From assembly GCA_947364365.1 (NCBI GenBank), contig CANASP010000005.1, forward strand, positions 1 to 64,000: a DNA stretch of 64,000 nucleotides. Direction: 5' to 3'. The stretch is from an uncultured Alistipes sp. GTDB lineage: Bacteria; Bacteroidota; Bacteroidia; Bacteroidales; Rikenellaceae. Positions 1 to 9,547 of the stretch are shown here, piece by piece. The notes below the pieces were generated by a model. The model saw only the letters and a list, made by a program, of their open reading frames with translations, had not been told where the DNA came from and searched no databases. The position numbers and the translations under genes are program-made. Numbering within the stretch: position 1 is the first letter of the stretch; each line of letters begins with the position of its first letter.

Positions 1-2
1 CG

Positions 3-362
3 ATCATCCGCCGCGGCGTGAAGCTCGACAACCTGATCCAGATCGGCCACAACGTCCAGATCGGCGAGAACACCGTCTCGTCGGCCCAGACCGGCATCGC
101 CGGCACCTCGAAGGTGGGGCGCAACTGCTTCCTCGCGGGGCAGGTGGGCATCGCCGACCACGTAACGATCGGCGACCGCGTGCAGGTGGGATCGAAGAGC
201 GGCATCGACAAGAACGTCCCCGACGGCGAGATCCGTTTCGGCTACCCCGCCCTGCCGGGCATGCAGTACCACCGCTCGGCGGCCGTATTCAAGACCCTGC
301 CCGACCTGGCGCGCCAGGTCCGCGAGCTGGCCAAGCAACTGACAGAACTCAAAAACAAATAA
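3..362 (+). CDS. lpxD: UDP-3-O-acylglucosamine N-acyltransferase LpxD, C-terminal part
   Basis: This is the 3' end of a gene cut by the window edge; about 119 codons remain. LpxD adds the second 3-hydroxyacyl chain to UDP-3-O-acyl-glucosamine in lipid A synthesis, in the cytoplasm at the inner membrane. Visible are left-handed hexapeptide repeats, the segment DNLIQIGHNVQIG containing the family's catalytic histidine, and the usual C-terminal helix (LPDLARQVRELAKQLTELK). The match to LpxD rather than LpxA rests on this active-site segment and the C-terminal helix. Only 4 nt separate the stop from the next gene, so the two may be cotranscribed. Confidence 0.93.
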   Translation: MIRRGVKLDNLIQIGHNVQIGENTVSSAQTGIAGTSKVGRNCFLAGQVGIADHVTIGDRVQVGSKSGIDKNVPDGEIRFGYPALPGMQYHRSAAVFKTLPDLARQVRELAKQLTELKNK

Positions 363-366
363 GACG

Positions 367-1419
367 ATGAAAAAGATCATGATGCTCGCTGCCGCGACGG
401 CCCTGTGCGCCTGCGGCGGCAACCAGAAGTACGCCATTCAGGGCAACGTCGAGGGACTCGAAGGGACGCTCTACCTCTACGACCGCGACCAGGCCGTCGA
501 TTCGGTTACGGTCGAGAACGGAGCCTTCCTGCTCGAAGGCACCGTCGAGCAGCCCGCCGTGCGCTACCTGAGCAACGGCACCGCCGGCACGCCCGCCTCG
601 TTCCAGGCCATGGTGATCCTCGAACCGGGCACCATCACGGTGGCCGACGACGCCGAGAACCCCGGCAGCAAGAAGGTGAGCGGCACCCCCGCCAACGACG
701 CCTACTCGGCCTACTCGGCCCAGTCGGCAGCCCTCATCAAGGAGTTCCGCGACCCGGAGACCAGCGAGGAGCGCCGCGAGGCGATCGGCGACGAGTACGA
801 CCAGCTGGGCAAGACCGCCATGGAGGGCAACCGCGACAACTACTTCGGCGCCATGATGCTCCAGCAGCAGGTCTACGAGCTCTCGGGCCAGGAGCTGCTC
901 GACCAGATCGCGCTGTTCACCCCCGAGATGCAGCAGACCGAGGCCCTCGCCAAGATCCGCGAGACGGCCGAGCAGAAGATCCGCACCGACGTGGGCCAGA
1001 CCTACATCGATGTCGAGCAGCCCGATGCCGAGGGTAACGTCATTTCGCTCAAATCGGTGGTGGAGAATCCCGCCAACAAGTACGTCCTGCTCGACTTCTG
1101 GGCTTCGTGGTGCGGTCCCTGCATGGGCGAGGTTCCCCACCTGAAGAAGACCTACGAGGCATTCCACGACAAGGGCTTCGAGATCTACGGCATCTCGTTC
1201 GACAAGGACCGCGAGAAGTGGCTCGCCGCCATCGAGAACAACAAGATGGACTGGGTACACGTCAGCGAGCTCAACCGCTTCGACTGCCAGGCCGGCCGCG
1301 ACTACGCCGTGCAGGCCATCCCCACCAACCTGCTCATCGACGCCGAGGGCACGATCGTCGCCAAGAACCTGCGCGGCGAAGCGCTCTACGAGAAGATCGC
1401 CGAGCTGCTGGGCGAGTAA
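367..1419 (+). CDS. TlpA/ResA-like thiol-disulfide oxidoreductase lipoprotein with DUF4369-type N-terminus
   Basis: A 350-residue envelope lipoprotein. It starts with a short signal peptide and a lipobox (ATALCAC). Residues about 20-130 resemble the beta-rich DUF4369 domain common in Bacteroidetes, and residues about 205-350 form a thioredoxin/AhpC-TSA fold. The redox motif WCGPC places cysteines at 249 and 252, and a cis-proline segment (VQAIPTNLLID) follows. The likely role is reduction or exchange of disulfides in periplasmic or surface proteins; the client is unknown. It follows lpxD by 4 nt and ends in a clear terminator, so it is probably the last gene of its operon. Confidence 0.88.
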   Translation: MKKIMMLAAATALCACGGNQKYAIQGNVEGLEGTLYLYDRDQAVDSVTVENGAFLLEGTVEQPAVRYLSNGTAGTPASFQAMVILEPGTITVADDAENPGSKKVSGTPANDAYSAYSAQSAALIKEFRDPETSEERREAIGDEYDQLGKTAMEGNRDNYFGAMMLQQQVYELSGQELLDQIALFTPEMQQTEALAKIRETAEQKIRTDVGQTYIDVEQPDAEGNVISLKSVVENPANKYVLLDFWASWCGPCMGEVPHLKKTYEAFHDKGFEIYGISFDKDREKWLAAIENNKMDWVHVSELNRFDCQAGRDYAVQAIPTNLLIDAEGTIVAKNLRGEALYEKIAELLGE

Positions 1420-1481
1420 CCTCCGACCCGATTTCCAACCGCCCCTCCGCTCCGGCCATCCGGGTCGGAGGGGTTTGTTTT
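1420..1481 (+). terminator. Rho-independent terminator after the TlpA-like gene
   Basis: The arm at 1420-1430 (CCTCCGACCCG) pairs with 1461-1471 (CGGGTCGGAGG), and a T-rich run follows. The loop is long, about 30 nt. It separates the lpxD-side operon from ruvC. Confidence 0.75.
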
Positions 1482-1488
1482 TACAGCC

Positions 1489-2106
1489 ATGAAAACCACC
1501 GACCGTTTCCGCATCATGGGCATCGACCCCGGCACCAACTACATGGGCTACGGCGTGCTCGAAGTCGACGGACGCACCCTGCGCCCGGTCGTGCTGGGCG
1601 ATATCGACCTGCACCGGCTCACCGACCCCTACGCCAAGCTGCGCTACATCTTCGAGCGGGTCGGCGCCCTGGTCGACGAGTACGCGCCGCGCGAGGCGGC
1701 CCTCGAATCGCCCTTCTTCGGCGAGAACGTCCAGTCGATGCTCAAGCTGGGACGCGCCCAGGGCGTGGCGATGGCCGCGGCCCTCAGCCGCGGGTTGCAG
1801 GTCACCGAGTACGCCCCGATGCGCATCAAGCAGGCGATCACCGGGCGCGGCGCCGCCACCAAGGAGCAGGTCGCCGCGATCGTCTGCCGCACGCTCTCGG
1901 TCGACGCCCCGCCCCGACGCCTCGACGCCACCGACGGCATGGCCGTGGCGCTGTGCCACTACTACGCCACCGCGGGACCGTTGGCCGCCATACTGGGCGA
2001 AGCGCGCGTCAAGGGGCTCGGCGGAGGCAAGAAAGCCGCCTCGAAGGGCGGGTCGCAAAGCTGGGAGCAGTTCCTGCGCGCCCACCCCGACCGCGAAATC
2101 AAATGA
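1489..2106 (+). CDS. ruvC: Holliday junction endodeoxyribonuclease RuvC
   Basis: A 205-residue protein that resolves Holliday junctions as the nuclease partner of RuvAB. The N-terminal beta strand carries the first catalytic aspartate in GIDPGTNYMGYG. A glutamate lies in ALESPFFGENVQS, and the C-terminal acidic pair lies in LDATDGMAVALCH. These match the RNase-H-like RuvC fold. The C-terminus is about 30 residues longer than in the E. coli protein and is lysine- and glycine-rich (GLGGGKKAASKGG). It starts 7 nt after the upstream terminator, so its own promoter may overlap that hairpin; none is evident. Confidence 0.95.
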   Translation: MKTTDRFRIMGIDPGTNYMGYGVLEVDGRTLRPVVLGDIDLHRLTDPYAKLRYIFERVGALVDEYAPREAALESPFFGENVQSMLKLGRAQGVAMAAALSRGLQVTEYAPMRIKQAITGRGAATKEQVAAIVCRTLSVDAPPRRLDATDGMAVALCHYYATAGPLAAILGEARVKGLGGGKKAASKGGSQSWEQFLRAHPDREIK

Positions 2107-2324
2107 CCGGCCCCGCCGGCCCCTGCCGCGGCGTCCCCACACTTCGCTGCGTTTCGCCGGAACGACAGCGCCGACACGAAAAGCGCCGCAAGCAACCCGC
2201 CGGACGAATCGCCGGAGCAAAACCGACCGAAATTTCCATACAGGCACAAAACGATAATAATCAATCCGATACGAATATCGAAACAACAACGGTTCATTTT
2301 TTATCGAATTTTTCTTCGGAAATA

Positions 2325-2356
2325 TTTGCACGATTGCCGATTTCGCCCTATATTTG
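2325..2356 (+). promoter_or_regulatory. Bacteroidetes-type promoter of tRNA-Arg
   Basis: TTTG at 2325-2328, a 20-nt spacer, then TATATTTG at 2349-2356, ending 11 nt before the tRNA. This matches the TTTG-N19-21-TAnnTTTG consensus. Confidence 0.85.
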
Positions 2357-2367
2357 CATCGCAATTC

Positions 2368-2441
2368 GGCACCGTAGCTTAATTGAATAGAGCATCTGAC
2401 TACGGATCAGAAGGTTACAGGTTTGAGTCCTGTCGGTGTCA
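2368..2441 (+). tRNA. tRNA-Arg (anticodon ACG)
   Basis: A full cloverleaf can be folded by eye. The acceptor arm GGCACCG pairs with CGGTGTC with one G-U. A D-arm is present. The anticodon stem TCTGA/TCAGA closes the loop CTACGGA with ACG at 2402-2404, and the T-arm is ACAGG/CCTGT. The discriminator base is A at 2441 and CCA is not encoded. A34 would be expected to be edited to inosine by TadA so that one tRNA reads CGU, CGC and CGA. Confidence 0.95.
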
Positions 2442-2444
2442 CTG

Positions 2445-2475
2445 AAGAAAGAGAGTCCAAAAGGCTCTCTTTCTT
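2445..2475 (+). terminator. Terminator after tRNA-Arg
   Basis: A perfect 11-bp inverted repeat (AAGAAAGAGAG at 2445-2455 and CTCTCTTTCTT at 2465-2475) starts 4 nt after the tRNA. The 3' arm is pyrimidine-rich, though the T-tract is short. Confidence 0.7.
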
Positions 2476-2717
2476 GCGTTTGGGAGAATAGGGCACGATT
2501 TCGACTTTCGGCCGGGCCGTCACGGCAACGGCCGGCCGCAGAAAGCAACCGCGAAAAGCCGGAGAGGTCGAAGGGCAAAAAACCGAAGCCGACAGCAGAA
2601 ACCGGAGAGCGGGCCGCCGAAAACCGAAACGATCCGCCACGGTATGAATATTGAGAACGGAACGCAAGCGGCGGCAGGGAGACGCAGAACCGGGTCGCCG
2701 CGTAAAAACCGCTTGCG

Positions 2718-3104
2718 ATGAAATCACTCGACAGAAGGGCGGCGGAGACGCTCCGCGCGCTGGTCGCGCTGGAAAAAACCGACATCGAATCGCCCGACGA
2801 CCCGTCGCTCTCGGTCCGCATCGAAATCGCGGGCCGCACCGAACACTACGCGCTGCTCGCCCTGACGCACTACGAGGCCATCGGGCGCCGGCGGCTCCGC
2901 GCCCCCGAAATGCTCATCGCCTACCGTTACGCCACCCGGCGTTTCATCCCGATACACTACCGCAACGACCTGCTGGAGATCGACGTCTACAGCGTGATTC
3001 CATCTGCCGACGGATTGCGCATGCGCGATGCGGCGCTCCAGGCGGTGCACCGCCGCACGGCCAACCGGTGGCTCCACCGCATCGGAAAACGGCTGATCGG
3101 CTGA
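2718..3104 (+). CDS. Conserved hypothetical protein, possibly DUF6908-like
   Basis: A 128-residue soluble protein with no signal peptide. The middle segment (LLALTHYEAIGRRRLRAPEM, then FIPIHYRNDLLEIDV) recalls the 'SVAHYxEQNGDLMxDPxM ... YPxYxxQD' pattern I associate with DUF6908 proteins of Bacteroidetes mobile elements. That assignment is from memory and weak. Codon choice is GC-rich and chromosomal in style. It stands alone between the tRNA and a 540-nt non-coding stretch. A position just after a tRNA fits an old integration site, but no integrase is seen. Function unknown. Confidence 0.6.
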   Translation: MKSLDRRAAETLRALVALEKTDIESPDDPSLSVRIEIAGRTEHYALLALTHYEAIGRRRLRAPEMLIAYRYATRRFIPIHYRNDLLEIDVYSVIPSADGLRMRDAALQAVHRRTANRWLHRIGKRLIG

Positions 3105-3525
3105 CGCCCCGCCACCCTCCCGGCGCCATTCCCACCGATCCGCCGCCATCCTCCCGGCGCCCCCGCCGGGTCACCGCGATCGCCCGCATCCGGACGCCGG
3201 ACCGGCTTCCTGCCCGGCACACCGGCCAAGTGCCGATCGCCCCTCCGCACGCCGACCCGGCGCCAAAACCGGGCTTCGCCGACCACCCCCACCCTACGAA
3301 CCGCCGCCGCGCCGCCCGCGCGCTACCCCGCCCGCCGCAAGTCCCATCCCGGGGAGGAGCGGGCTCGCGAATGCGGCCAAGAACCGCAGGCTCCGGCCGA
3401 CCGGGAAAACGGCCGGCGGAAAACCGCCGGCGCGTCGAACATATATAATCGCCGCAATTGAGTTATCCGGAGACCCCGAATTATCGGGGGGGGGTAACTT
3501 TTTATCGTTTTTCGATAAGAAATAG
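3105..3525 (+). other. Non-coding GC-rich spacer with two small hairpins
   Basis: No convincing gene is seen. Most of it is proline/arginine-rich in every frame and looks like decayed or unconstrained sequence. Near its end are two short inverted repeats: CCCCGA-atta-TCGGGG at about 3474-3489, and TTATCG-ttttt-CGATAA at about 3501-3518. Confidence 0.5.
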
Positions 3526-3555
3526 TTGTTTTTCAAAATTTAATACGTATATTTG
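3526..3555 (+). promoter_or_regulatory. Promoter of the efflux operon
   Basis: TTG at 3526-3528, a 19-nt spacer, and TATATTTG at 3548-3555. About 88 nt of leader remains before the first ATG at 3644. Confidence 0.8.
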
Positions 3556-3643
3556 CCCCGTAAGCGTTCCGCATCGCAACGAATCGGGGCGCGGCAGCAG
3601 GTAGAACGGCGTCGAAACACCGGCGCCACAGCGACAGACAGCG

Positions 3644-4329
<686 letters not shown>

Positions 4330-4333
<4 letters not shown>

Positions 4334-5583
4334 GGGAGCTCTTTCTCGAAATATGGACCTCGGTGCGGCGCAACAAGCTGCGCACCTGCCTCACGGGCTT
4401 CTCCGTGGCGTGGGGCATCTTCATGCTGGTCATCCTGCTCGGCTCGGGCAACGGACTGAAGCACGGCGTGGAGTCGAACTTCGGCGACTACGCCGTCAAC
4501 TCGATCGAGCTCTACGGAGGCTGGACCTCGATGCCCTACAAGGGATACCAGAAGGGGCGGCGGATCCGTCTCTACAACAACGACCTGGAGATCATCGCCC
4601 GCGAATTCGCGGAGGTCGACGAGGTGGCGGCCAACGCCTGGTTCAGCGGACAGACGGCCACCTACGGCAAGGAGTTCACCTCGGTATGGCTGCGCGGCGC
4701 GCTGCCCAAGATCGCCGAGCTGGAGGGGCTGAAACTCTCGGCCGGCCGCTTCGTCAACGACACCGACATCAAGGAGCGCCGCAAGTCGATCGTCATCGAC
4801 GCCCCGATGCGCCGCATCCTCTTCAAGGGGGAGGATCCCCTGGGCAAGGAGGTGAAGGTGGGCACGGCGGTCTATACCGTGATCGGCGTCATCGAAGGCG
4901 ACGCCCAGCGCAACAGCTCGTCGTGCTACATCCCGCTGACCACGGGCCAGCTGCTCTACAACGCCAACAACCCGGTGATAAACAGCGCCATCATCACGGT
5001 GCGCGGGCTCGAAACCGACGAGGCAATGGCCGACTTCGAACAGCGGCTGCTGCACCGCCTGGCCGCCGAGCACGACTTCGCCCCCGAGGACCGCAGCGCC
5101 ATCTGGCTCGACAACATGATGGAGCGCTACAAGAGCTTCTCGATGGTCTTCACCGGCATCAACTTCTTCATCTGGACGATCGGTCTGGGCACGCTGCTGG
5201 CCGGCATCGTCGGCGTGAGCAACATCATGCTGGTGACCGTCTCGGAGCGCACGGCCGAATTCGGCATCCGCAAGGCGCTGGGCGCCAAACCCGCATCGAT
5301 CATCCGGCTGATCCTGACCGAGTCGGTGATGATCACAGCGGCCTTCGGCTACATCGGCATGGTGCTCGGCGTGGCCGTCATGGAGGGTGTCGACTTCGTG
5401 ATGAAGCAGTCGGGCGGGCAGGACGACGGTATGGGGACGATCTTCCTCGACCCGACGCTCGACCTGGGCGTGGCCGTCAGCGCCACGGTGGTGCTGGTCG
5501 CGGCGGGACTGGTGGCCGGCTACGTCCCCGCCTACCGCGCGGCCCAATTGAAAACGATCGACGCGCTGCGTTACAATAAATAG
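4330..5583 (+). CDS. MacB-type ABC transporter permease 1
   Basis: A 417-residue permease with the MacB layout. One N-terminal membrane helix (about residues 18-40) is followed by a large periplasmic domain of about 230 residues, and three C-terminal helices form the FtsX-like domain (from about residue 280). The FtsX signature region reads LLAGIVGVSNIMLV ... EFGIRKALGAKP, shared almost exactly with the next gene. ATPase and permease are separate chains here, unlike E. coli MacB. The substrate is unknown; a peptide, lipid or antimicrobial is possible. Confidence 0.92.
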
Positions 5584-5591
5584 AATCCGAC

Positions 5592-6851
5592 ATGCGATTT
5601 TTCGACATAGACCGCTGGAACGAGATCTGGCAAACGATCGCGCGCAACCGCAAGCGCAGTATCATGACGGCGCTGGGCGTCTTCTGGGGTATCTTCATGC
5701 TCATCGTGATGCTGGGTGCCGGCACGGGGCTGGGCCGTCTGTTCCGCTCGCAGCTGGGCGACCTGTCGGTCAACACGCTGCTGCTGCAACCCTCGCAGAC
5801 CGGCATCCCCTACAAAGGCATGCCCAAGAACCGCTACTGGCGCATGGACAACGACGACGTGGAGCTCGTGCGCAAGCTGCCCGAGGTGATGTACGCCTCG
5901 GCCGTCTACTGGGGCGGCGAGATCCACGCCAGCCACGAGGAGCGCAAGGGCGACTACCAGATCATGGGCTATTCGCCCGACTACCAGAAGATCAACCCGC
6001 AGAAGCTCCTCTACGGCCGCTTCGTCAACGAGGTCGACATGGTGCAGCGGCGCAAGGTGTGCGTGATCGGCACGCAGGTATGGAAAGACCTCTTCCCGGG
6101 CGGCGGCGACCCCTCGGGCCGGACCGTCAAGGTGAACAACAGCTATTTCACGGTCGTCGGCGTGATCCGCAAGCAGAGTTCGGCCATGTCGTTCAGCGAC
6201 CTCGAACGCACGGTCATCGTGCCGGTATCGCTGGCACAGCAGCTCTACGGCGGCGGAACGCAGATCCACATGCTGGCCGTCGCGGGCGACGAACGCACGC
6301 CGAGCAAAAAGGTCGAGAAGGCGTGCCGCGAGACGATCTACGCGCGCCATATCATCGCCCCCGACGACGAGAAGGCGATGTGGTGCATGGCCACGGCCGA
6401 GCTGTTCGAGAAGGTCCACGGCCTCTTCTTCGGCATCGCCCTGCTGACGTGGGTCGTGGGGCTCGGCACGCTGCTGGCCGGCATCGTCGGCGTGAGCAAC
6501 ATCATGCTGGTGCTGGTCAAGGAGCGCACGCAGGAGATCGGCATCCGCCGCGCGCTGGGCGCCAAACCCACGGTCATCATCTCGCAAATCCTCTCCGAGA
6601 GCTTCGTGCTGACGTTCATCGCCGGCGTGCTGGGGCTCACGGCCGCCGTGGGCGTGCTGTCGGTCGCCGACCAGATCTTCTACCAGGCGGTCACCGTGGC
6701 GCAGACGGGCCCCGAAGTGACGTGGCAGATCTCGTTCGGCATGGGCATCCTGGCGCTGACGATCCTCGTCGCGGGAAGCCTGCTGGCGGGTGTGATTCCC
6801 GCGACGCGCGCCCTGAAGATCAAGGCGGTGGATGCAATCCGCGAAGAGTGA
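5592..6851 (+). CDS. MacB-type ABC transporter permease 2
   Basis: A 419-residue paralogue of the preceding permease with the same topology: an N-terminal helix, a periplasmic MacB_PCD-like domain, and three C-terminal helices. It shares the LLAGIVGVSNIMLV and EIGIRRALGAKP segments. Two different permeases served by one ATPase suggest a heterodimer, as in other Bacteroidetes MacB-like operons. It starts 8 nt after permease 1. Confidence 0.92.
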   Translation: MRFFDIDRWNEIWQTIARNRKRSIMTALGVFWGIFMLIVMLGAGTGLGRLFRSQLGDLSVNTLLLQPSQTGIPYKGMPKNRYWRMDNDDVELVRKLPEVMYASAVYWGGEIHASHEERKGDYQIMGYSPDYQKINPQKLLYGRFVNEVDMVQRRKVCVIGTQVWKDLFPGGGDPSGRTVKVNNSYFTVVGVIRKQSSAMSFSDLERTVIVPVSLAQQLYGGGTQIHMLAVAGDERTPSKKVEKACRETIYARHIIAPDDEKAMWCMATAELFEKVHGLFFGIALLTWVVGLGTLLAGIVGVSNIMLVLVKERTQEIGIRRALGAKPTVIISQILSESFVLTFIAGVLGLTAAVGVLSVADQIFYQAVTVAQTGPEVTWQISFGMGILALTILVAGSLLAGVIPATRALKIKAVDAIREE

Positions 6852-6891
6852 CGACCCAATCGGAAATAAAAAATCAAATCATTGTACGGAT

Positions 6892-7998
6892 ATGAAAAAG
6901 TTCTTCAAGATCCTCGCAGGCGTGCTTTTCGCAGCGCTGCTTCTGATGACCTTCTGGTTTCTGTGGCAGAAGACCCGCCCGGTCAAGGTGGTCTACGCCA
7001 TCGTCGAGCCCAAGGTAGACACGTTGCGCCAGTATGTGGTGGCCACGGGCAAGGTACAGCCGCGCGACGAGGTGCTCATCAAGCCCCAGATCTCGGGCAT
7101 CATCTCGGCCGTCTACAAGGAGGCCGGACAGACCGTCAAGCAGGGCGAGGTGCTCGCCACGGTGAAGGTCGTGCCGGAGATGGGCCAGCTGTCGAGCGCC
7201 GAATCGCGCGTGACGGTGGCCGAACTCAACCTCTCGCAGACACGCCGCGAGTTCGAGCGCACCGAGCAGCTTCACGGACGGGGCGTCGTCTCGGACGAGG
7301 AGTTCGAGCAGGGACGCACCGCGCTGCGCCGGGCCGAAGAGGAGTTGCAGAATGCCAAGGAGAGCTACGAGATCGTGCGCGACGGCATTTCGAGCCGCTA
7401 CAAGGAGCTGAGCAACACCCAGATCCGCTCGACGATCACAGGCATGATCCTCGACGTGCCGATCAAGGTCGGCAACTCGGTGATCCAGTCGAACACCTTC
7501 AACGACGGTACGACGATCGCCTCGGTGGCCGACATGTCGAACATGCTCTTCCAGGGCAACATCGACGAAACGGACGTGGGCAAGCTCCGCGAAGGGATGC
7601 CCGTCAAGCTCACCATCGGCGCGCTGCAGAACGTCGAGCTCGACGCCACGCTCGAATACGTCTCGCCCAAGGCGACCGAGGCGAGCGGCGTCATCCTCTT
7701 CGAGGTGAAGGCCGCCGTGAAGATTCCCGACGGGGTATTCGTCCGCGCCGGTTACAGCGCCAACGCCTCGGTGGTGATCGAGAGCCGCGAGGGCGTGCTG
7801 ACGCTGCCCGAGGGGTGCGTGGAGTTCGAGGGCGACAAGAGCTACGTGCAGGTGCTCACCAGCCCCGAAGAGAGCGACGAGCAGACCTTCGAGCGCCGCG
7901 AGGTGAAGATCGGTCTCTCCGACGGCATCAACATCGAAATCACCGAAGGGGTGACCGCCGGGGAGAAGATCCGCGGCGCACGCACCGAGCAAAAATAA
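6892..7998 (+). CDS. Efflux periplasmic adaptor (HlyD/MacA family)
   Basis: A 368-residue membrane fusion protein linking the permeases to TolC. I start it at 6892 because the sequence there gives a proper N-terminal anchor (MKKFFKILAGVLFAALLLM). An upstream in-frame ATG at 6832 lies inside permease 2. After the anchor come a barrel-sandwich half, a coiled-coil hairpin (about residues 95-175, with LNLSQTRREFERTEQL), the second lipoyl half (IRSTITGMILDVPI) and beta-barrel domains. This is the MacA-like order. Confidence 0.92.
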   Translation: MKKFFKILAGVLFAALLLMTFWFLWQKTRPVKVVYAIVEPKVDTLRQYVVATGKVQPRDEVLIKPQISGIISAVYKEAGQTVKQGEVLATVKVVPEMGQLSSAESRVTVAELNLSQTRREFERTEQLHGRGVVSDEEFEQGRTALRRAEEELQNAKESYEIVRDGISSRYKELSNTQIRSTITGMILDVPIKVGNSVIQSNTFNDGTTIASVADMSNMLFQGNIDETDVGKLREGMPVKLTIGALQNVELDATLEYVSPKATEASGVILFEVKAAVKIPDGVFVRAGYSANASVVIESREGVLTLPEGCVEFEGDKSYVQVLTSPEESDEQTFERREVKIGLSDGINIEITEGVTAGEKIRGARTEQK

Positions 7999-8004
7999 CG
8001 AGCC

Positions 8005-9411
8005 ATGAAACGGATCCACCTTCTTCTCGTCGCGGCGGCGATCGCTGCCGCCGCGACCGTCTCGACCGTCTCGACCGTCTCGGCCCAAACGACGGTCGGC
8101 ACGCAGGCCGTCCCGGCCGCGGAGACCGCGGCCGCCGTCGGGCGCCCCGCAGAGGCGCCGTGGTCGCTCAACGACTGCATCGACTACGCCATCGAGAACA
8201 ACATCAACGTGCGCCAGCGGACGCTGCAGGTCGAACGCAGCGAGGTGTCGCTCTCCACGGCACGCTTCAGCCGCCTGCCGAGCGTCAGCGCCTCGATCAG
8301 CGGCAACGCCTCGTTCGGCCGCGCGCTGACGAGCGACAACACCTACCGCAACAACAACCAGACCTCGGGCTCGTTCGGCGTCTCTGGCAGCCTGCCCATC
8401 TTCCAGGGGCTGCGCATCAACCGCGAGATCGAGGGCGGCAAGCTCGACCTGGCGGCCGCCGTGCAGGACCTCCGCCGCGCCCGCGAGGATGTGGCAGTCA
8501 ATGTCATGACACTCTACCTCCAGGTCCTTTTCAACCGCGAGCTGGTCGACGTGGCCGAGCGGCAGGCAGCGCTGAGCGAGCAACAGGTCGAGCGCAGCCG
8601 CGCGCTGGTCGAGGCCGGCAAGCAGCCAGAATCGGCCCGTTACGAGAGCGAGGCCCTGGCGGCCAACGACCGTCTCTCGCTGGCCCAGGCGCGCAACAAC
8701 CTCCAGCTGGCGCTGCTCGGCCTGAGCCAGGCGCTCAACCGCGAAAGCGCCGCAGGCTTCGACGTGGTGATCCCCGCCTTCGACGCCCTCTCGCTGGAGG
8801 CGCTCTCGCGCCTCGGCACGATCGAGGAGATCTACGCCACGGCGGCCGACGAGCGGCCCCATCTGCGTGCCGAGCAGCTGCGCCTGCGCAGCTCGGAGAA
8901 CAACGTGCGCATCGCCCGGTCGGCGCTCTACCCCACCATCTCGGCCAGCGGAGGCTACGGCACGAGCATCTACGACGGCGATCCCGACAGTTTCTGGTCG
9001 CAGTTCCGCAACAAGAGCAGCGAGTACGTCGGCGTGTCGATGAACATCCCGATCTTCAACCGCCGGGCCACGCGCAACAACATCCGCACGGCCCAGATCG
9101 CCGTGCGCAACCAGCAGCTGGCACTGACCGCCGCCGAGCAGTCGCTGCGCAAGGAGATCGAGCAGGCGTGGTACAACGCCGACGCCGCCCGCGTCAAGTA
9201 CCACGCGGCCGAAGCGGCGCTCGCCTCGGCACGCACAGCCTTCGAGTACGCCGAGCAGAAGGCCGAAGCCGGCCGCTCGACCCTCTACGACTTCAACGAC
9301 GCCAAAACCCGCATGGAGCGGGCCGAGTCGGACCTCGTGCAGGCCAAATACGAGTTCGTCTTCCGCGCCAAGATCCTCGACTACTACCGCGGCGAACCGC
9401 TGCGGCTCTGA
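8005..9411 (+). CDS. TolC-family outer membrane efflux protein
   Basis: A 468-residue outer-membrane channel subunit. It has a signal peptide (about residues 1-29, ending in VSTVSAQ) and two repeated OEP domains dominated by long alpha-helical coiled coils. The N-terminal motif is WSLNDCIDYAIENNINVRQ. The last gene of the operon, it completes the tripartite ATPase-permeases-adaptor-channel set and is followed by a strong terminator. Its signal sequence is encoded by an unusual run of near-identical codon triplets (TVSTVSTVS), which could vary in length. Confidence 0.93.
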   Translation: MKRIHLLLVAAAIAAAATVSTVSTVSAQTTVGTQAVPAAETAAAVGRPAEAPWSLNDCIDYAIENNINVRQRTLQVERSEVSLSTARFSRLPSVSASISGNASFGRALTSDNTYRNNNQTSGSFGVSGSLPIFQGLRINREIEGGKLDLAAAVQDLRRAREDVAVNVMTLYLQVLFNRELVDVAERQAALSEQQVERSRALVEAGKQPESARYESEALAANDRLSLAQARNNLQLALLGLSQALNRESAAGFDVVIPAFDALSLEALSRLGTIEEIYATAADERPHLRAEQLRLRSSENNVRIARSALYPTISASGGYGTSIYDGDPDSFWSQFRNKSSEYVGVSMNIPIFNRRATRNNIRTAQIAVRNQQLALTAAEQSLRKEIEQAWYNADAARVKYHAAEAALASARTAFEYAEQKAEAGRSTLYDFNDAKTRMERAESDLVQAKYEFVFRAKILDYYRGEPLRL

Positions 9412-9432
9412 CAGCGCGAACCCTTCGCCCGA

Positions 9433-9463
9433 AAAGCCGGTCCCCGAAAGGAGACCGGCTTTT
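9433..9463 (+). terminator. Terminator of the efflux operon
   Basis: The stem AAGCCGGTC / GACCGGCTT with a GAAA-containing loop is followed by a T-run. It is a textbook intrinsic terminator 22 nt after the TolC-like stop codon. Confidence 0.9.
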
Positions 9464-9520
9464 TCGACTCCGGGGTTTCAAATTTCCGCCCCTTTCGTTT
9501 CCCGCCCCGGGAAAAATACC

Positions 9521-9528
9521 TACTTTTG
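9521..9528 (+). promoter_or_regulatory. -7 element of the transporter gene
   Basis: TACTTTTG matches TAnnTTTG and lies 19 nt before the ATG at 9548. Confidence 0.65.
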
Positions 9529-9547
9529 CACCCTAATCCTTTTGGAA

